64,000 bases of DNA from Pseudomonas sp. GM41(2012) (GCF_000282315.2 NZ_AKJN02000007.1:248001-312000); one strand, 5' to 3'; numbered from the stretch's first letter, positions 50,851 through 59,639 are shown. The notes: generated by a model not told the origin, from the sequence alone. Program-made: numbers and translations.

Positions 50851-51756
50851 TCAGTGACGCTTGCGATTGCTGATCAAGGTACCCACACCGGTGTCGGTGA
50901 AGATTTCCAGAAGAATCGCATTTGGCACCCGGCCATCAATGATCAACGAGCTGCCCACGCCACCTTGCACGGCTTCCAGCGCGCAACGGATCTTCGGCAG
51001 CATGCCGCCGTAGATGGTGCCGTCGGCGATCAAGTCGTCGACCTGTTGGGTGGTCAGGCCGGTCAGGACCGTGCCCGACTTGTCCATCAGGCCGGCGATG
51101 TTGGTCAGCAGCATAAGCTTTTCAGCTTTCAGCGCTTCGGCGACTTTACCGGCCACCAGGTCAGCGTTGATGTTGTACGACTCGCCGTTGGCGCCGACAC
51201 CGATTGGCGCGATCACCGGGATGAAGTCACCTTTGACCAGCAGGTTCAGCAAGTCGGTGTTGATGCCGACCACTTCACCGACCTGGCCGATGTCGATGAT
51301 TTCCGGTTGAGTCATCTCCGGCGTCTGGCGGGTCACGGTGAGCTTTTTCGCACGAATCAGCTCGGCATCTTTACCGGTCAGTCCGATGGCGCTGCCGCCA
51401 TGACGGTTGATCAGGTTGACGATGTCCTTGTTGACCTGGCCACCGAGGACCATTTCCACCACGTCCATGGTTTGCGCGTCAGTCACGCGCATGCCATCGA
51501 TGAAGTGGCTCTCGATCGACAGGCGCTTGAGCAGGTCGCCGATTTGCGGGCCGCCGCCGTGAACCACCACCGGGTTGATGCCGACGGCTTTCATCAGCAC
51601 GATGTCGCGGGCGAAGCCGGTTTTCAGCTCCTCGCTTTCCATCGCGTTGCCGCCGTATTTGATCACCAGCGTCTTGCCGACATAGCGGCGAATGTAAGGC
51701 AGCGCTTCGGACAGGACCTTGGCGGTGTTGGCGGCGGCTTCGCGTTCGAGGGTCAT
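50851..51756 (-). CDS. argB: Acetylglutamate kinase
   Basis: A 301-residue N-acetyl-L-glutamate kinase, second step of arginine synthesis. LVIKYGGNAMESEELKTGFA (phosphate-binding Lys and GG), VVVHGGGPQIGDLLKRL, AIGLTGKDAELIRAKKL and the metal/ATP region VIAPIGVGANGESYNINADL are all present. The N-terminal helix ANTAKVLSEALPYIRRYVGK is the type seen in arginine-sensitive hexameric enzymes. 25 nt downstream of algC in the same direction. Confidence 0.97.
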   Translation of the reverse strand: MTLEREAAANTAKVLSEALPYIRRYVGKTLVIKYGGNAMESEELKTGFARDIVLMKAVGINPVVVHGGGPQIGDLLKRLSIESHFIDGMRVTDAQTMDVVEMVLGGQVNKDIVNLINRHGGSAIGLTGKDAELIRAKKLTVTRQTPEMTQPEIIDIGQVGEVVGINTDLLNLLVKGDFIPVIAPIGVGANGESYNINADLVAGKVAEALKAEKLMLLTNIAGLMDKSGTVLTGLTTQQVDDLIADGTIYGGMLPKIRCALEAVQGGVGSSLIIDGRVPNAILLEIFTDTGVGTLISNRKRH

Positions 51757-51781
51757 TCAGGGCTCCGGGTGCTTCGTTAAA

Positions 51782-53179
51782 TCAAAACGGTAATTGGAGA
51801 TCAGGGGCAACACGCTTCAGTTGGACGTGGAAAACGTCCTTGATGCGCTGCAATTCAGCCTCGTCATCGGCCTCGAAGCGCAGCACCAGCACCGGTGTGG
51901 TGTTGGACGCGCGCACCAGGCCCCAGCCTTTGGCGTAGTCGACTCGCACGCCGTCAATGGTGGTCAGGTCGGCGCCTTCGCCCCACTTCGCGTCGTGCAG
52001 TGCATCAATGATGCTGAATTTGCTCTCTTCGGTCACATGGATATTGATTTCCGGCGTAGAAATATCGTTCGGGAAGGTCGCAAACAGCTCTTCCGCGGTG
52101 GATTTTTCTTTGCTGAGGATTTCCAGCAGACGCGCAGCGCTGTAAATGCCGTCGTCGAAACCGAACCAGCGTTCCTTGAAGAAGATGTGCCCACTCATTT
52201 CGCCGGCCAACAGGGCGCCGGTTTGTTTCATTTTCTTTTTGATCAACGAGTGACCGGTCTTCCACATTAGCGGACGGCCGCCGTATTCCTTGATCAGCGG
52301 TGTCAGGCGACGGGTGCATTTGACGTCGAAGATGATTTCCGCGTCAGCGTTGCGCGCCAGCACGTCACGGGCGAACAGCATCAGCAGGCGGTCCGGGTAA
52401 ACGATGCTGCCGGTGTTGGTCACCACGCCGACGCGGTCGCCGTCGCCGTCGAAGGCCAGGCCCAGGTCAGCGTTGGTTTCCTTGACCTTGGCGATCAGGT
52501 CCACGAGGTTTTCAGGCTTGCCCGGGTCCGGGTGGTGATTCGGGAAGTTGCCGTCGACGTCGCAGAACAGCGGGATGACTTCGCAGTTCAGGGCTTCGAT
52601 CAGTTGCGGGGCGATCACGCCGGCCGCGCCGTTACCGCAGTCGACCACGACTTTGAGGCGGCGAGCCAGTTTGATGTCCTGGACGATTTCGGTGTTGTAG
52701 CGGTCGAGGATCTCGACCTGGGTGATGCTGCCCTTGCCGCTGCTCAGGTTGTTGGTCTTGAGGCGTTCGTGCAGGGCCTGGATCTGTTCGTTGGCCAGGG
52801 TGTCGCCAGCGATGACGATCTTGAAGCCGTTGTAGTTCGACGGGTTGTGGCTGCCGGTGAGCATCACGCCGGATTTACCGGCCAGCACGTTGGCGGCGTA
52901 GTACAGCGCGGGCGTTGGCACCAGGCCGACGTCGCTGACGTGGCAACCGCTGTCGGCGAGGCCTTTGATCAGTTGTTCGACCAGTTCCGGGCCGGACAGG
53001 CGTCCGTCACGGCCGACGGACACGTTGGGTTCGTCCTGGGCCAGGCTCTGGGAACCGATGGCGCGACCGAGCCAATACGCGGTTTCAGCGTTCAAGAATT
53101 CCGGGACGGTGCCGCGAATATCGTAGGCGCGGAAGATGCTGTCGGGGAACTTGGGTGCGACTTGGGCTGGGGTGCTCAT
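51782..53179 (-). CDS. algC: AlgC, phosphomannomutase/phosphoglucomutase
   Basis: A 465-residue alpha-phosphohexomutase. It interconverts mannose/glucose 6- and 1-phosphates for alginate, LPS and other surface sugars. FRAYDIRGTVPEFLNAETAY, the phosphoserine loop MLTGSHNPSNYNGFKIV, the magnesium loop GLAFDGDGDRVGVV, the sugar-specificity loop GEMSGHIFFKERW and the C-terminal phosphate site VRASNTTPVLVLRFEADDEA are intact. Located between dut and argB, as in P. aeruginosa. A 344-bp gap carrying a REP element separates it from dut. Confidence 0.97.
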   Translation of the reverse strand: MSTPAQVAPKFPDSIFRAYDIRGTVPEFLNAETAYWLGRAIGSQSLAQDEPNVSVGRDGRLSGPELVEQLIKGLADSGCHVSDVGLVPTPALYYAANVLAGKSGVMLTGSHNPSNYNGFKIVIAGDTLANEQIQALHERLKTNNLSSGKGSITQVEILDRYNTEIVQDIKLARRLKVVVDCGNGAAGVIAPQLIEALNCEVIPLFCDVDGNFPNHHPDPGKPENLVDLIAKVKETNADLGLAFDGDGDRVGVVTNTGSIVYPDRLLMLFARDVLARNADAEIIFDVKCTRRLTPLIKEYGGRPLMWKTGHSLIKKKMKQTGALLAGEMSGHIFFKERWFGFDDGIYSAARLLEILSKEKSTAEELFATFPNDISTPEINIHVTEESKFSIIDALHDAKWGEGADLTTIDGVRVDYAKGWGLVRASNTTPVLVLRFEADDEAELQRIKDVFHVQLKRVAPDLQLPF

Positions 53180-53406
53180 CTGTAGGAATGCTCCATCTCG
53201 AAAGTGGCTGGACCTGCCGCGAAGAACTCGTCGGCAGGCTCAAACTGAAGGGTATGACGGCGTTTTCCACTGAGAGTTCGTGGTGTGAAAAGGCCATGAC
53301 CCCGACATCAGCGTGTAATGGAGCGGCCAATGCCTTGATTTTCAGTGATAAACCTTTCAGATGACGTCTTTGCAATTTGTGACGAGGGAGCTTGCTCCCG
53401 CCTCCC

Positions 53407-53508
53407 CGTAGGAGCTGCCGAAGGCTGCGATCTTTTGATTTTGATCTTAAAAAGCAAAATCAAAAGATCGTCCGAACGCGGCCCGAACCTTCGGCAGCTC
53501 CTACAGGG
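53407..53508. repeat. REP doublet in the algC-dut gap with an extra inner hairpin
   Basis: Outer arms CGTAGGAGCTGCCGAAGG / CCTTCGGCAGCTCCTAC. The inner part carries a perfect 14-bp stem, GATCTTTTGATTTT / AAAATCAAAAGATC. The rest of the 344-bp gap (53180-53523) shows no gene I can support; it presumably contains the algC promoter. Confidence 0.85.
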
Positions 53509-53523
53509 AGGGCATCTATCGGA

Positions 53524-53979
53524 TCAATGGCTGCCGGAGTGGCCGAACCCGCCAGTGCCGCGCTGGGTTTCGACGAATTCTTCGACCATTTCAAAATGCG
53601 CTTGAACCACCGGTACCAGCACCAATTGGGCCAGGCGTTCGCCTACCACCATGTTGAAATCGGTCTGGCCACGGTTCCAGCACGACACCATCAGCGGGCC
53701 CTGGTAATCGGAGTCGATCAGGCCGACCAGGTTGCCCAGCACGATGCCGTGCTTATGGCCCAGGCCGGAGCGCGGCAGAATCAGCGCCGCCAAACCCGGA
53801 TCGCCAATGTAGACGGACAGGCCAGTCGGGATCAGCAGGGTTTCGCCCGGCTTGATGACGGTGTCTTTTTCCAGCATGGCGCGCAGGTCGAGGCCGGCGG
53901 AGCCTGGCGTGGCGTACTGCGGCAGCGGGAAATCGGTACCGATGCGAGGGTCGAGGATCTTGGCTTGCAAAGCGTGCAT
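53524..53979 (-). CDS. dut: dUTP diphosphatase
   Basis: A 151-residue trimeric dUTPase that removes dUTP and provides dUMP for thymidylate synthesis. The five family motifs are visible: PGSAGLDLRAM (1), PRSGLGHKHGI (2), GLIDSDYQGPLMV (3), GERLAQLVLVPV (4) and the C-terminal RGTGGFGHSG (5). 5 nt downstream of coaBC, which suggests one transcript. Confidence 0.97.
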   Translation of the reverse strand: MHALQAKILDPRIGTDFPLPQYATPGSAGLDLRAMLEKDTVIKPGETLLIPTGLSVYIGDPGLAALILPRSGLGHKHGIVLGNLVGLIDSDYQGPLMVSCWNRGQTDFNMVVGERLAQLVLVPVVQAHFEMVEEFVETQRGTGGFGHSGSH

Positions 53980-53984
53980 GTAAA

Positions 53985-55193
53985 TTAAACCTGGTTCAGA
54001 CGTTCGGCGATAAAAGTGATCAGCTGGCGAGCAATCTTGCTCTTGCTGGTCTGGGCGAAAAGTGTGGCGTGTAGCTGGCGGTCGATCACGCTGCAGGCGT
54101 TTTCTTCGCTGTTGAAGCCAATGCTCGGGTTGGCGACGTCGTTGGCGACGATCAAATCGAGGTTTTTATCTTTCAACTTGCGGGCAGCGTAATCGAGCAA
54201 GTGTTCGGTTTCGGCGGCGAACCCGACACTGAACGGACGGTCGGGGCGTGTGGCAATGGTGGCCAGGATGTCTGGGTTACGCACCATCTGTAGCAACAAG
54301 CCGTCGCCGTTCGTAGGGTCTTTCTTGAGTTTCTGTGGGGCGACGACTTCCGGACGGTAGTCCGCGACCGCTGCCGAGGCGATGAACAGGTCGCAAGGGA
54401 TCGCGGCTTCACACGCGGCGAGCATGTCGCGGGCGCTGACCACGTCGATGCGGGTGACGCGATCCGGGGTCGGCAGGTGCACCGGGCCGGTGATCAGCGT
54501 TACGCGGGCGCCGGCTTCCACCGCGGCTTCGGCCAGGGCAAAGCCCATCTTTCCGGAGCTGTGGTTGGTGATGTAGCGCACCGGGTCGATGTTTTCCTGG
54601 GTCGGGCCAGCGGTGATCAGCACGTGTTTGCCGGTCAGCGCCTGACGCTGGAAGCAGTCCGCCGCGCACTGGGCGAGGTCGGTGGCTTCGAGCATGCGAC
54701 CCATGCCAACGTCGCCGCAGGCCTGGCTGCCGGAGGCCGGGCCGAAGGTTTTCAGGCCACGGCTCTCGAGGGTTTGCAGGTTGGCCTGGGTAGCCGGGTC
54801 GCGCCACATGGCCTGGTTCATCGCCGGGGCAACGGCGACCACTGCGTCGGTGGCCAGCACCAGCGTGGTCAGCAGGTCGTCGGCAATGCCTTGGGCCAGG
54901 CGGGCAATGAGGTCCGCGGTGGCGGGGGCGATCAGCACCAGGTCGGCCCATTTGGCCAGCTCGATGTGGCCCATGGCAGCTTCGGCCGCCGGGTCGAGCA
55001 AATCGAGGTGGACTGGATGCCCGGACAGGGCCTGCATGGTCAACGGTGTGATGAACTCGCTGCCGCCGCGGGTCATGACCACGCGCACTTCGGCACCCTG
55101 GTCGATCAGGCGGCGAACCAGGTCGGCGCTCTTGTAGGCAGCGATGCCGCCGCCGACGCCCAGAACGATGCGTTTCCGATACAGCCGCTGCAT
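53985..55193 (-). CDS. coaBC: CoaBC, bifunctional phosphopantothenoylcysteine decarboxylase/synthetase
   Basis: A 402-residue Dfp protein for coenzyme A synthesis. The N-terminal FMN-dependent decarboxylase (CoaC) has LGVGGGIAAYKSADLVRRL, IAPATADLIARLAQGIADDL, and AVAPAMNQAMW with the PAMN motif. The C-terminal CTP-dependent synthetase (CoaB) has VLITAGPTQENIDPVRYITN and IASAAVADYRPEVVAPQKLK. Start: MQRLYRKRIVLG; upstream open codons run into the divergent radC promoter region and are left out. Followed by dut. Confidence 0.96.
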   Translation of the reverse strand: MQRLYRKRIVLGVGGGIAAYKSADLVRRLIDQGAEVRVVMTRGGSEFITPLTMQALSGHPVHLDLLDPAAEAAMGHIELAKWADLVLIAPATADLIARLAQGIADDLLTTLVLATDAVVAVAPAMNQAMWRDPATQANLQTLESRGLKTFGPASGSQACGDVGMGRMLEATDLAQCAADCFQRQALTGKHVLITAGPTQENIDPVRYITNHSSGKMGFALAEAAVEAGARVTLITGPVHLPTPDRVTRIDVVSARDMLAACEAAIPCDLFIASAAVADYRPEVVAPQKLKKDPTNGDGLLLQMVRNPDILATIATRPDRPFSVGFAAETEHLLDYAARKLKDKNLDLIVANDVANPSIGFNSEENACSVIDRQLHATLFAQTSKSKIARQLITFIAERLNQV

Positions 55194-55329
55194 AGGTCTG
55201 CCTTTCATTTCGTTAATGACTGCATGGCGATACCCCCTCCCCAGGGATGAAATCGCCCGCAAAAAAGATGGGCTAAGATATCACAGCGACCGCTACGGAA
55301 CAGCGGCGCCCACAGACCAGGGAGGTGCT

Positions 55330-56004
55330 ATGAGTATTCGCGATTGGCCAGCGGCGGAACGGCCGCGGGAGAGGTTGCTTGAGTTGGGCTCGGGGAGCCT
55401 TTCAGACGCCGAACTGCTGGCGATTTTTTTACGAACGGGCGTGTCGGGTAAAAGCGCGGTAGATCTGGCGCGACACCTGTTGAATCAGTTTGGCAGCCTG
55501 CGCTCACTGCTCGAGGCCGATCAAGCAGCATTCAGCAGTGAGTTGGGGCTCGGGCCGGCGAAATTCGCTCAGTTGCAAGCGGTCCAGGAAATGAGCCGGC
55601 GGCATTTGGCCGAACGTGCGCGCCAAAAATCGGCGCTGGAGAATCCGCAGGCGGTTCGTGATTACCTGAAGTCAATGCTGCGCCACGAGCCTCACGAGGT
55701 GTTCGGCTGTCTGTTTTTGGATTCCAGGCATCAAGTGCAGACCTTTGAAGTGCTGTTTCGCGGATCCATCGACAGCACCAGTGTCTATCCGAGACAAGTG
55801 GTTAAACGTGCGCTGGCCCACAACGCCGCAGCGTTGATCCTCTGCCATAACCATCCGTCGGGTAATACCAACCCCAGTCAAGCCGACCGAGTGCTGACCA
55901 AGCGCCTGCAAGAGGCGCTGGACCTGATCGATGTGCGGGTGCTCGACCATTTCATCATCGGTGACGGCGATCCATTGTCCATGGCCGAGTATGGGTGGAT
56001 GTAA
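55330..56004 (+). CDS. radC: RadC (DUF2466) JAB1/MPN-domain protein
   Basis: A 224-residue RadC. It has N-terminal helix-hairpin-helix-like SIRDWPAAERPRERLLELGS, then the MPN metalloprotease-like domain with VFGCLFLDSRHQV and the metal motif LCHNHPSGNTNPSQAD. Despite its name, a role in recombination repair is doubtful for this family, and its biochemical activity is unsettled. GGAGGT sits 3 nt before ATG. Divergent from coaBC with a 136-bp gap; a REP doublet follows. Confidence 0.94.
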   Translation: MSIRDWPAAERPRERLLELGSGSLSDAELLAIFLRTGVSGKSAVDLARHLLNQFGSLRSLLEADQAAFSSELGLGPAKFAQLQAVQEMSRRHLAERARQKSALENPQAVRDYLKSMLRHEPHEVFGCLFLDSRHQVQTFEVLFRGSIDSTSVYPRQVVKRALAHNAAALILCHNHPSGNTNPSQADRVLTKRLQEALDLIDVRVLDHFIIGDGDPLSMAEYGWM

Positions 56005-56028
56005 GAGGAATCACGACAAACATAAAAC

Positions 56029-56124
56029 CCTGTAGGAGCCGAGCTTGCTCGCGATGGCGTCGTATCAGTCACCCTGTTCAGTGAGTGAAGGAACGCCATC
56101 GCGAGCAAGCTCGGCTCCCACAGG
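56029..56124. repeat. REP doublet between radC and the binding-protein gene
   Basis: 32-bp inverted arms with one mismatch (CCTGTAGGAGCCGAGCTTGC... and its partner) and a 32-bp spacer, between convergent genes. Confidence 0.88.
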
Positions 56125-56142
56125 TTTTTGTGGTGACGCTGA

Positions 56143-57729
56143 TTACTTGAGGTTGACCTTGGAATAATCCTGGCGACCAAACGGGCTGACCTGATACCCC
56201 TCAACGTCCTTGCGCGTCAGCGCGAAGGCGGTCGGGTGGGCCAGCGGCAGCCACAGCGCCTGCTGCTGGATCTGCGCCTGGGCCTGTTCGTAGAGCTTGG
56301 TACGCACACCTTGCTCGCCGGTGGTCTTGCCGGCGCTGATCAGCTTGTCCAGGTCCTGGTTGCAGTAGCGGGCGAAGTTGGTGCCGGATTTGACCGCGGC
56401 GCAGGAAAACTGCGGCGTGAGGAAGTTGTCCGGGTCTCCGTTGTCGCCGGCCCAGCCCATGAACAACAGGTCGTGTTCACCGGCCTTGGCGCGGCGAATC
56501 AGTTCACCCCATTCGATCACCCGAATCTCGGCCTGAATGCCGATTTCCGCGAGGTCCGATTGCAGCATTTGAGCGCTGAGGCTCGGGTTCGGGTTGAGCA
56601 GACTGCCAGAAGGTCGGGTCCAGATGGTGGTCTGGAAACCGTCCTTGAGCCCGGCCTTCGCCATGAGTGCTTTGGCTTTTTCGACGTCATGCGGATAACC
56701 CGGCAGGCCTTTGGCGTAGCTCCAGGTGTTAGGCGGGTACGGGCCGTTGGCGGCCTCGGCGGTGTCTTCGAACACGGCTTTGACGTAGTTGGCCTTGTCG
56801 AACGCGAGGTTGATCGCCTGGCGCACTTCGGGCTTGTCCAGCGGCGGATGCTGGCTGTTGATGCCGACGAACGCGGTCATGAAGGCGTCAGTCTTTTCCA
56901 CTTTCAGGGTCGGTTCTTTCAGCGCTGCCTGTACGTCCAGAGGCTTGGGCGATAGGGCGATCTGGCACTCGTTGCGGCGCAATTTCTGCAAACGCACGTT
57001 GGCGTCCGGGGTGATGGCGAAGATCAGCGGATCCACCGAAGGCTTGCCGCGGAAGTAGTCCGGGTTGGCCTTGTAGCGGATAGAGGCGTCCTTCTGGAAG
57101 CGTGTGAAAATGAATGGGCCGCTGCCGATCGGCTGGCTATTGAGCTTCTCCGGGGTGCCGGCCTTCATCAGTTTATCGGCGTATTCAGCCGAATAGATCG
57201 AGGCGAAGCCCATGCTCAGGGTCGCGAGGAAGGTCGAGTCCGGGTGGTCGAGGGTGAACCGTATGGTCAGCGGGTCCAGTGCGTCGATCTTCTTGATCAA
57301 TGCCGGCAACTGCATCGACTGGGCGTGTGGGAAGCCGCTCTGGGCGACCTTGTGCCACGGGTTCGCCGGGTCGAGCATGCGGTCGAAACTGAATTTCACG
57401 TCTTCGGCGGTCAGGTCGCGGGTCGGGCTGAAGTATTCAGTGCGGTGGAATTTCACCTGCGGATGCAGTTTGAACACGTAGGTCAGGCCGTCGGGCGTGA
57501 CTTCCCAGCTGTCCGCGAGGCTGGCGACCACTTTGCCGCTGGCGGTATCGAAATCCACCAGACGATTCATCAGCACGTCGGCCGAGGCGTTGGTGGTGGT
57601 CAGCGAGTTGTATTGCACCACGTCGAAGCCTTCCGGGCTTGCCTCAGTGCAAACGCTCAGAGCGGCGGCGTGGGCCAGTGGGCTCAGCAGAAGAGGGGCG
57701 AGCAACAGCGGTAGGGCAGCGAGGCGCAT
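56143..57729 (-). CDS. Dipeptide/oligopeptide ABC-transporter substrate-binding protein
   Basis: A 528-residue periplasmic SBP (family 5, DppA-like). Signal peptide MRLAALPLLLAPLLLSPLAH (cleaved after AHAA). Mature N-terminus LSVCTEASPEGFDVVQYNSL, cysteine pair, LADSWEVTPDGLTYVFKLHP, the family signature VKFSFDRMLDPANPWH and the C-terminal LLFMGWAGDNGDPDNFLTPQ. Likely binds dipeptides or similar ligands. No permease or ATPase gene is adjacent, so it must share a transporter encoded elsewhere. P. aeruginosa has a comparable orphan binding protein next to radC and rpmBG, as I recall. Confidence 0.93.
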   Translation of the reverse strand: MRLAALPLLLAPLLLSPLAHAAALSVCTEASPEGFDVVQYNSLTTTNASADVLMNRLVDFDTASGKVVASLADSWEVTPDGLTYVFKLHPQVKFHRTEYFSPTRDLTAEDVKFSFDRMLDPANPWHKVAQSGFPHAQSMQLPALIKKIDALDPLTIRFTLDHPDSTFLATLSMGFASIYSAEYADKLMKAGTPEKLNSQPIGSGPFIFTRFQKDASIRYKANPDYFRGKPSVDPLIFAITPDANVRLQKLRRNECQIALSPKPLDVQAALKEPTLKVEKTDAFMTAFVGINSQHPPLDKPEVRQAINLAFDKANYVKAVFEDTAEAANGPYPPNTWSYAKGLPGYPHDVEKAKALMAKAGLKDGFQTTIWTRPSGSLLNPNPSLSAQMLQSDLAEIGIQAEIRVIEWGELIRRAKAGEHDLLFMGWAGDNGDPDNFLTPQFSCAAVKSGTNFARYCNQDLDKLISAGKTTGEQGVRTKLYEQAQAQIQQQALWLPLAHPTAFALTRKDVEGYQVSPFGRQDYSKVNLK

Positions 57730-57997
57730 GGTCGGATTCCTTTACAGATCGAAGGCCCATCTGCAAGTGCAGTCTGGAAAAGGCTTACCCTAGTGGGCTC
57801 TTTTGCAAATGACTATCCCCTTTTTCATTTTAAGTGGACTATGTGCGCTTGTTTTCGGTGATGCGGGCCGAGGAAAACCCGGAATCGGTCGGTTGGCCGA
57901 TTCTCTGCGACGAGCGGTCTTAATCGACGACAGCCTTTATCCAAGGCGCTTGGCGCGCGAAAAATGGGGAATTTACCAAGTCCGCGCACACGGAATG

Positions 57998-58026
57998 TTG
58001 TTGCTCTCCAGTCTTTCTGGTATAAA
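57998..58026 (+). promoter_or_regulatory. Sigma-70 promoter of rpmB-rpmG
   Basis: TTGTTG and TATAAA separated by exactly 17 bp. A start about 7 nt downstream (near 58033) would give an untranslated leader of about 140 nt before rpmB. The upstream part of the 445-bp gap (57730-57997) shows no gene I can support. Confidence 0.75.
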
Positions 58027-58080
58027 GCAGCGCTCTTTTCTAGGGGCCCGGTTCCTTCACTGTAGGTGTAGCCGGTAAGA

Positions 58081-58174
58081 CCTCTAAAGAAACGCGGCGC
58101 CTGGCGCCAAATGACTGAGAGATTAAGCGGCCAACCCATGCCGGGTTGGGCATGTGGTTTTAGAGGGCTGAGGC
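58081..58174 (+). promoter_or_regulatory. Candidate structured rpmB leader with buried ribosome-binding site
   Basis: CCTCTAAA (58081-58088) pairs perfectly with TTTAGAGG (58159-58166), and the right strand contains the ribosome-binding site GAGGG that lies 7 nt before the rpmB ATG. Inside this closing helix are GGCGC/GCGCC (58096-58100 with 58104-58108) and CCAACCC/GGGTTGG (58131-58137 with 58143-58149). An alternative CATGCC/GGCATG pairing (58137-58142 with 58149-58154) is incompatible with the second. This is the layout of an autoregulatory ribosomal-protein leader; the regulator (L28 or L33) is unknown. Confidence 0.5.
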
Positions 58175-58408
58175 ATGTCGAGAGTATGTCAAGTTACCGG
58201 TAAGGGTCCGGTGACTGGGAATAACATTTCCCACGCAAACAACAAAACCCGTCGTCGTTTCCTGCCGAACCTGCAGCATCACCGCTTCTGGGTTGAAGAA
58301 GAGAAACGTTTCGTGCGTCTGCGCGTATCTGCCAAAGGCATGCGTATCATCGACAAGCGTGGCATTACTGTCGTGCTGGCCGAAATTCGCAAAGCTGGCA
58401 AGATCTAA
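58175..58408 (+). CDS. rpmB: 50S ribosomal protein L28
   Basis: A 77-residue L28: MSRVCQVTGKGPVTGNNISH, NNKTRRRFLPNLQ, RFVRLRVSAKGMRIIDKRG. Part of the large subunit near the exit-tunnel side. The single Cys variant (no zinc CxxC pair) is the usual gammaproteobacterial form. Shares a transcript with rpmG 11 nt downstream. Confidence 0.98.
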   Translation: MSRVCQVTGKGPVTGNNISHANNKTRRRFLPNLQHHRFWVEEEKRFVRLRVSAKGMRIIDKRGITVVLAEIRKAGKI

Positions 58409-58419
58409 GGGAGCTAATC

Positions 58420-58575
58420 ATGCGTGAATTGATTCGAATGATTTCTAGCGCCGGTACTGGTCACTTCTACACTACCGACAAGAACAAGCGTACTACTCCG
58501 GACAAGCTCGAAAAGCGCATGTTCGATCCGCGCGTTCGTAAGCACGTGATGTACAAAGAAGGCAAAATCAAGTAA
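58420..58575 (+). CDS. rpmG: 50S ribosomal protein L33
   Basis: A 51-residue L33: MRELIRMISSAGTGHFYTTD, KNKRTTPDKLEKRMFDP, RKHVMYKEGKIK. It lacks the CxxC zinc pairs, so it is the zinc-independent form. GGGAG ribosome-binding site 6-7 nt before the ATG. Terminator directly downstream. Confidence 0.97.
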   Translation: MRELIRMISSAGTGHFYTTDKNKRTTPDKLEKRMFDPRVRKHVMYKEGKIK

Positions 58576-58593
58576 TTGATTTTTCTCTCTTAC

Positions 58594-58628
58594 GAAAAAG
58601 GCCCGTATCGCGAGATACGGGCCTTTTT
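58594..58628 (+). terminator. Rho-independent terminator of rpmB-rpmG
   Basis: AAAAAGGCCCGTATC/GATACGGGCCTTTTTT with a 4-nt loop and runs on both sides; it also suits the convergent minus-strand gene. Confidence 0.92.
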
Positions 58629-58658
58629 TGTTGCCAAATGAACGGTTGCACCGAGTGA

Positions 58659-58931
58659 TCAACCGCAGGACATGCTAGTAATCTTCAAGTCCAGATCGGT
58701 GATGACTCGCAGGCGATCGGGGTCGAATTCTTGCGTGACGGGATTGACTATAACCCTGGCTGCGCGCGTCTCCACGCGTGCCTGCTCCAAAACTGTCCGT
58801 GTTAAATATTCGCCGATGAGGTAGCTAGCCCGCTGCGCATTGCACCGCTTCAATTCGCCGGCATGCGCCTGCATCAGGGTCAGTGCAATGGTGAGACTTG
58901 TCAGAAGTCCCGCAGTGAAGAGTCTGCTCAT
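58659..58931 (-). CDS. Secreted I78-family peptidase inhibitor-like protein
   Basis: A 90-residue protein with signal peptide (MSRLFTAGLLTSLTIALTLM, cut after AHA). The mature part resembles the I78 (elastase inhibitor) family: CNAQRASYLIGEYLTRTVLE, RAARVIVNPVTQEFDPDRLR and the end DLDLKITSMSCG, with the two cysteines of the family. It would protect against serine proteases in the periplasm or outside. Start at MSRLFT; a longer open frame upstream lacks a signal peptide at its start. Convergent with rpmG. Confidence 0.78.
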   Translation of the reverse strand: MSRLFTAGLLTSLTIALTLMQAHAGELKRCNAQRASYLIGEYLTRTVLEQARVETRAARVIVNPVTQEFDPDRLRVITDLDLKITSMSCG

Positions 58932-59039
58932 GAGTATTCGCTTCCGTGTGAAAGATGAGGGTATGGCTCCTTTTCCCAGGAGCCAGGCCAGCATCCGCCA
59001 TGGTCAGCGAAGCAGTGCGGTAACTATTTATCGCGAACC

Positions 59040-59402
59040 TCAGGCCTTCTGTTCAAACACTACATAAACCTTGCGGCACGGCTCCAGCACCTCCCAGGTA
59101 CCGCGAAAGCCCGCCGGGATCACGAAGCGATCACCAACCCGCAAGGTCTTGCCGTTGCCTTCGTTGTCGCGCAGCACTGAAACGCCCTGAACGATTTCGC
59201 AGTATTCATGCTCGGTGTAGTTCACATGCCACTGGCCGACTTCGCCTTCCCACACGCCTGCGCTCATCTGGCCGCAAGGACTGTTGTAGTGGTTGTACAC
59301 TGCTTGTTCAGGGTCGCCCTTGAGGACTTTCGCCGGGTCTGGTCGATAGCGATCGGGCTGGGTGGTGGCCTGGCTGAAGTCGACGATGTCCTGGATGCTC
59401 AT
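59040..59402 (-). CDS. Small cupin-domain protein
   Basis: A 120-residue cupin (cupin_3/EutQ-like): QMSAGVWEGEVGQWHVNYTE, HEYCEIVQGVSVLRDNEG, LRVGDRFVIPAGFRGTWEVL and a basic/aromatic C-terminus CRKVYVVFEQKA. Ligand and reaction are not clear from sequence. Divergent from kauB, suggesting a link to polyamine or guanidino-compound metabolism by position only. Start at MSIQDIV. Confidence 0.82.
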   Translation of the reverse strand: MSIQDIVDFSQATTQPDRYRPDPAKVLKGDPEQAVYNHYNSPCGQMSAGVWEGEVGQWHVNYTEHEYCEIVQGVSVLRDNEGNGKTLRVGDRFVIPAGFRGTWEVLEPCRKVYVVFEQKA

Positions 59403-59639
59403 TGTTGTTATCCCCCGTGATTGCGGCGCGATGGCTGGAAAGTCCAAAGTCTATGTTTATTAAAATGAACACCGCAAGGCCGTTTGCCGACCTTGTGTCA
59501 AATATATTGAAACAACCCCGGCCACTGGTTTAGGGTGGCAGTTGCCTTGGGCCGGAAAAGCAGGATGGCCGGGCAGAATTCCTGACAGCGCCCGCGAAGA
59601 CCGTGGAGCGTTCGTATTCAATAAGAGGAGGACACTCGT

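Noticed and set aside
57803..58078. 91-codon frame upstream of rpmB
   Set aside because: It runs through the promoter and leader of rpmB and has no ribosome-binding site or recognisable sequence.
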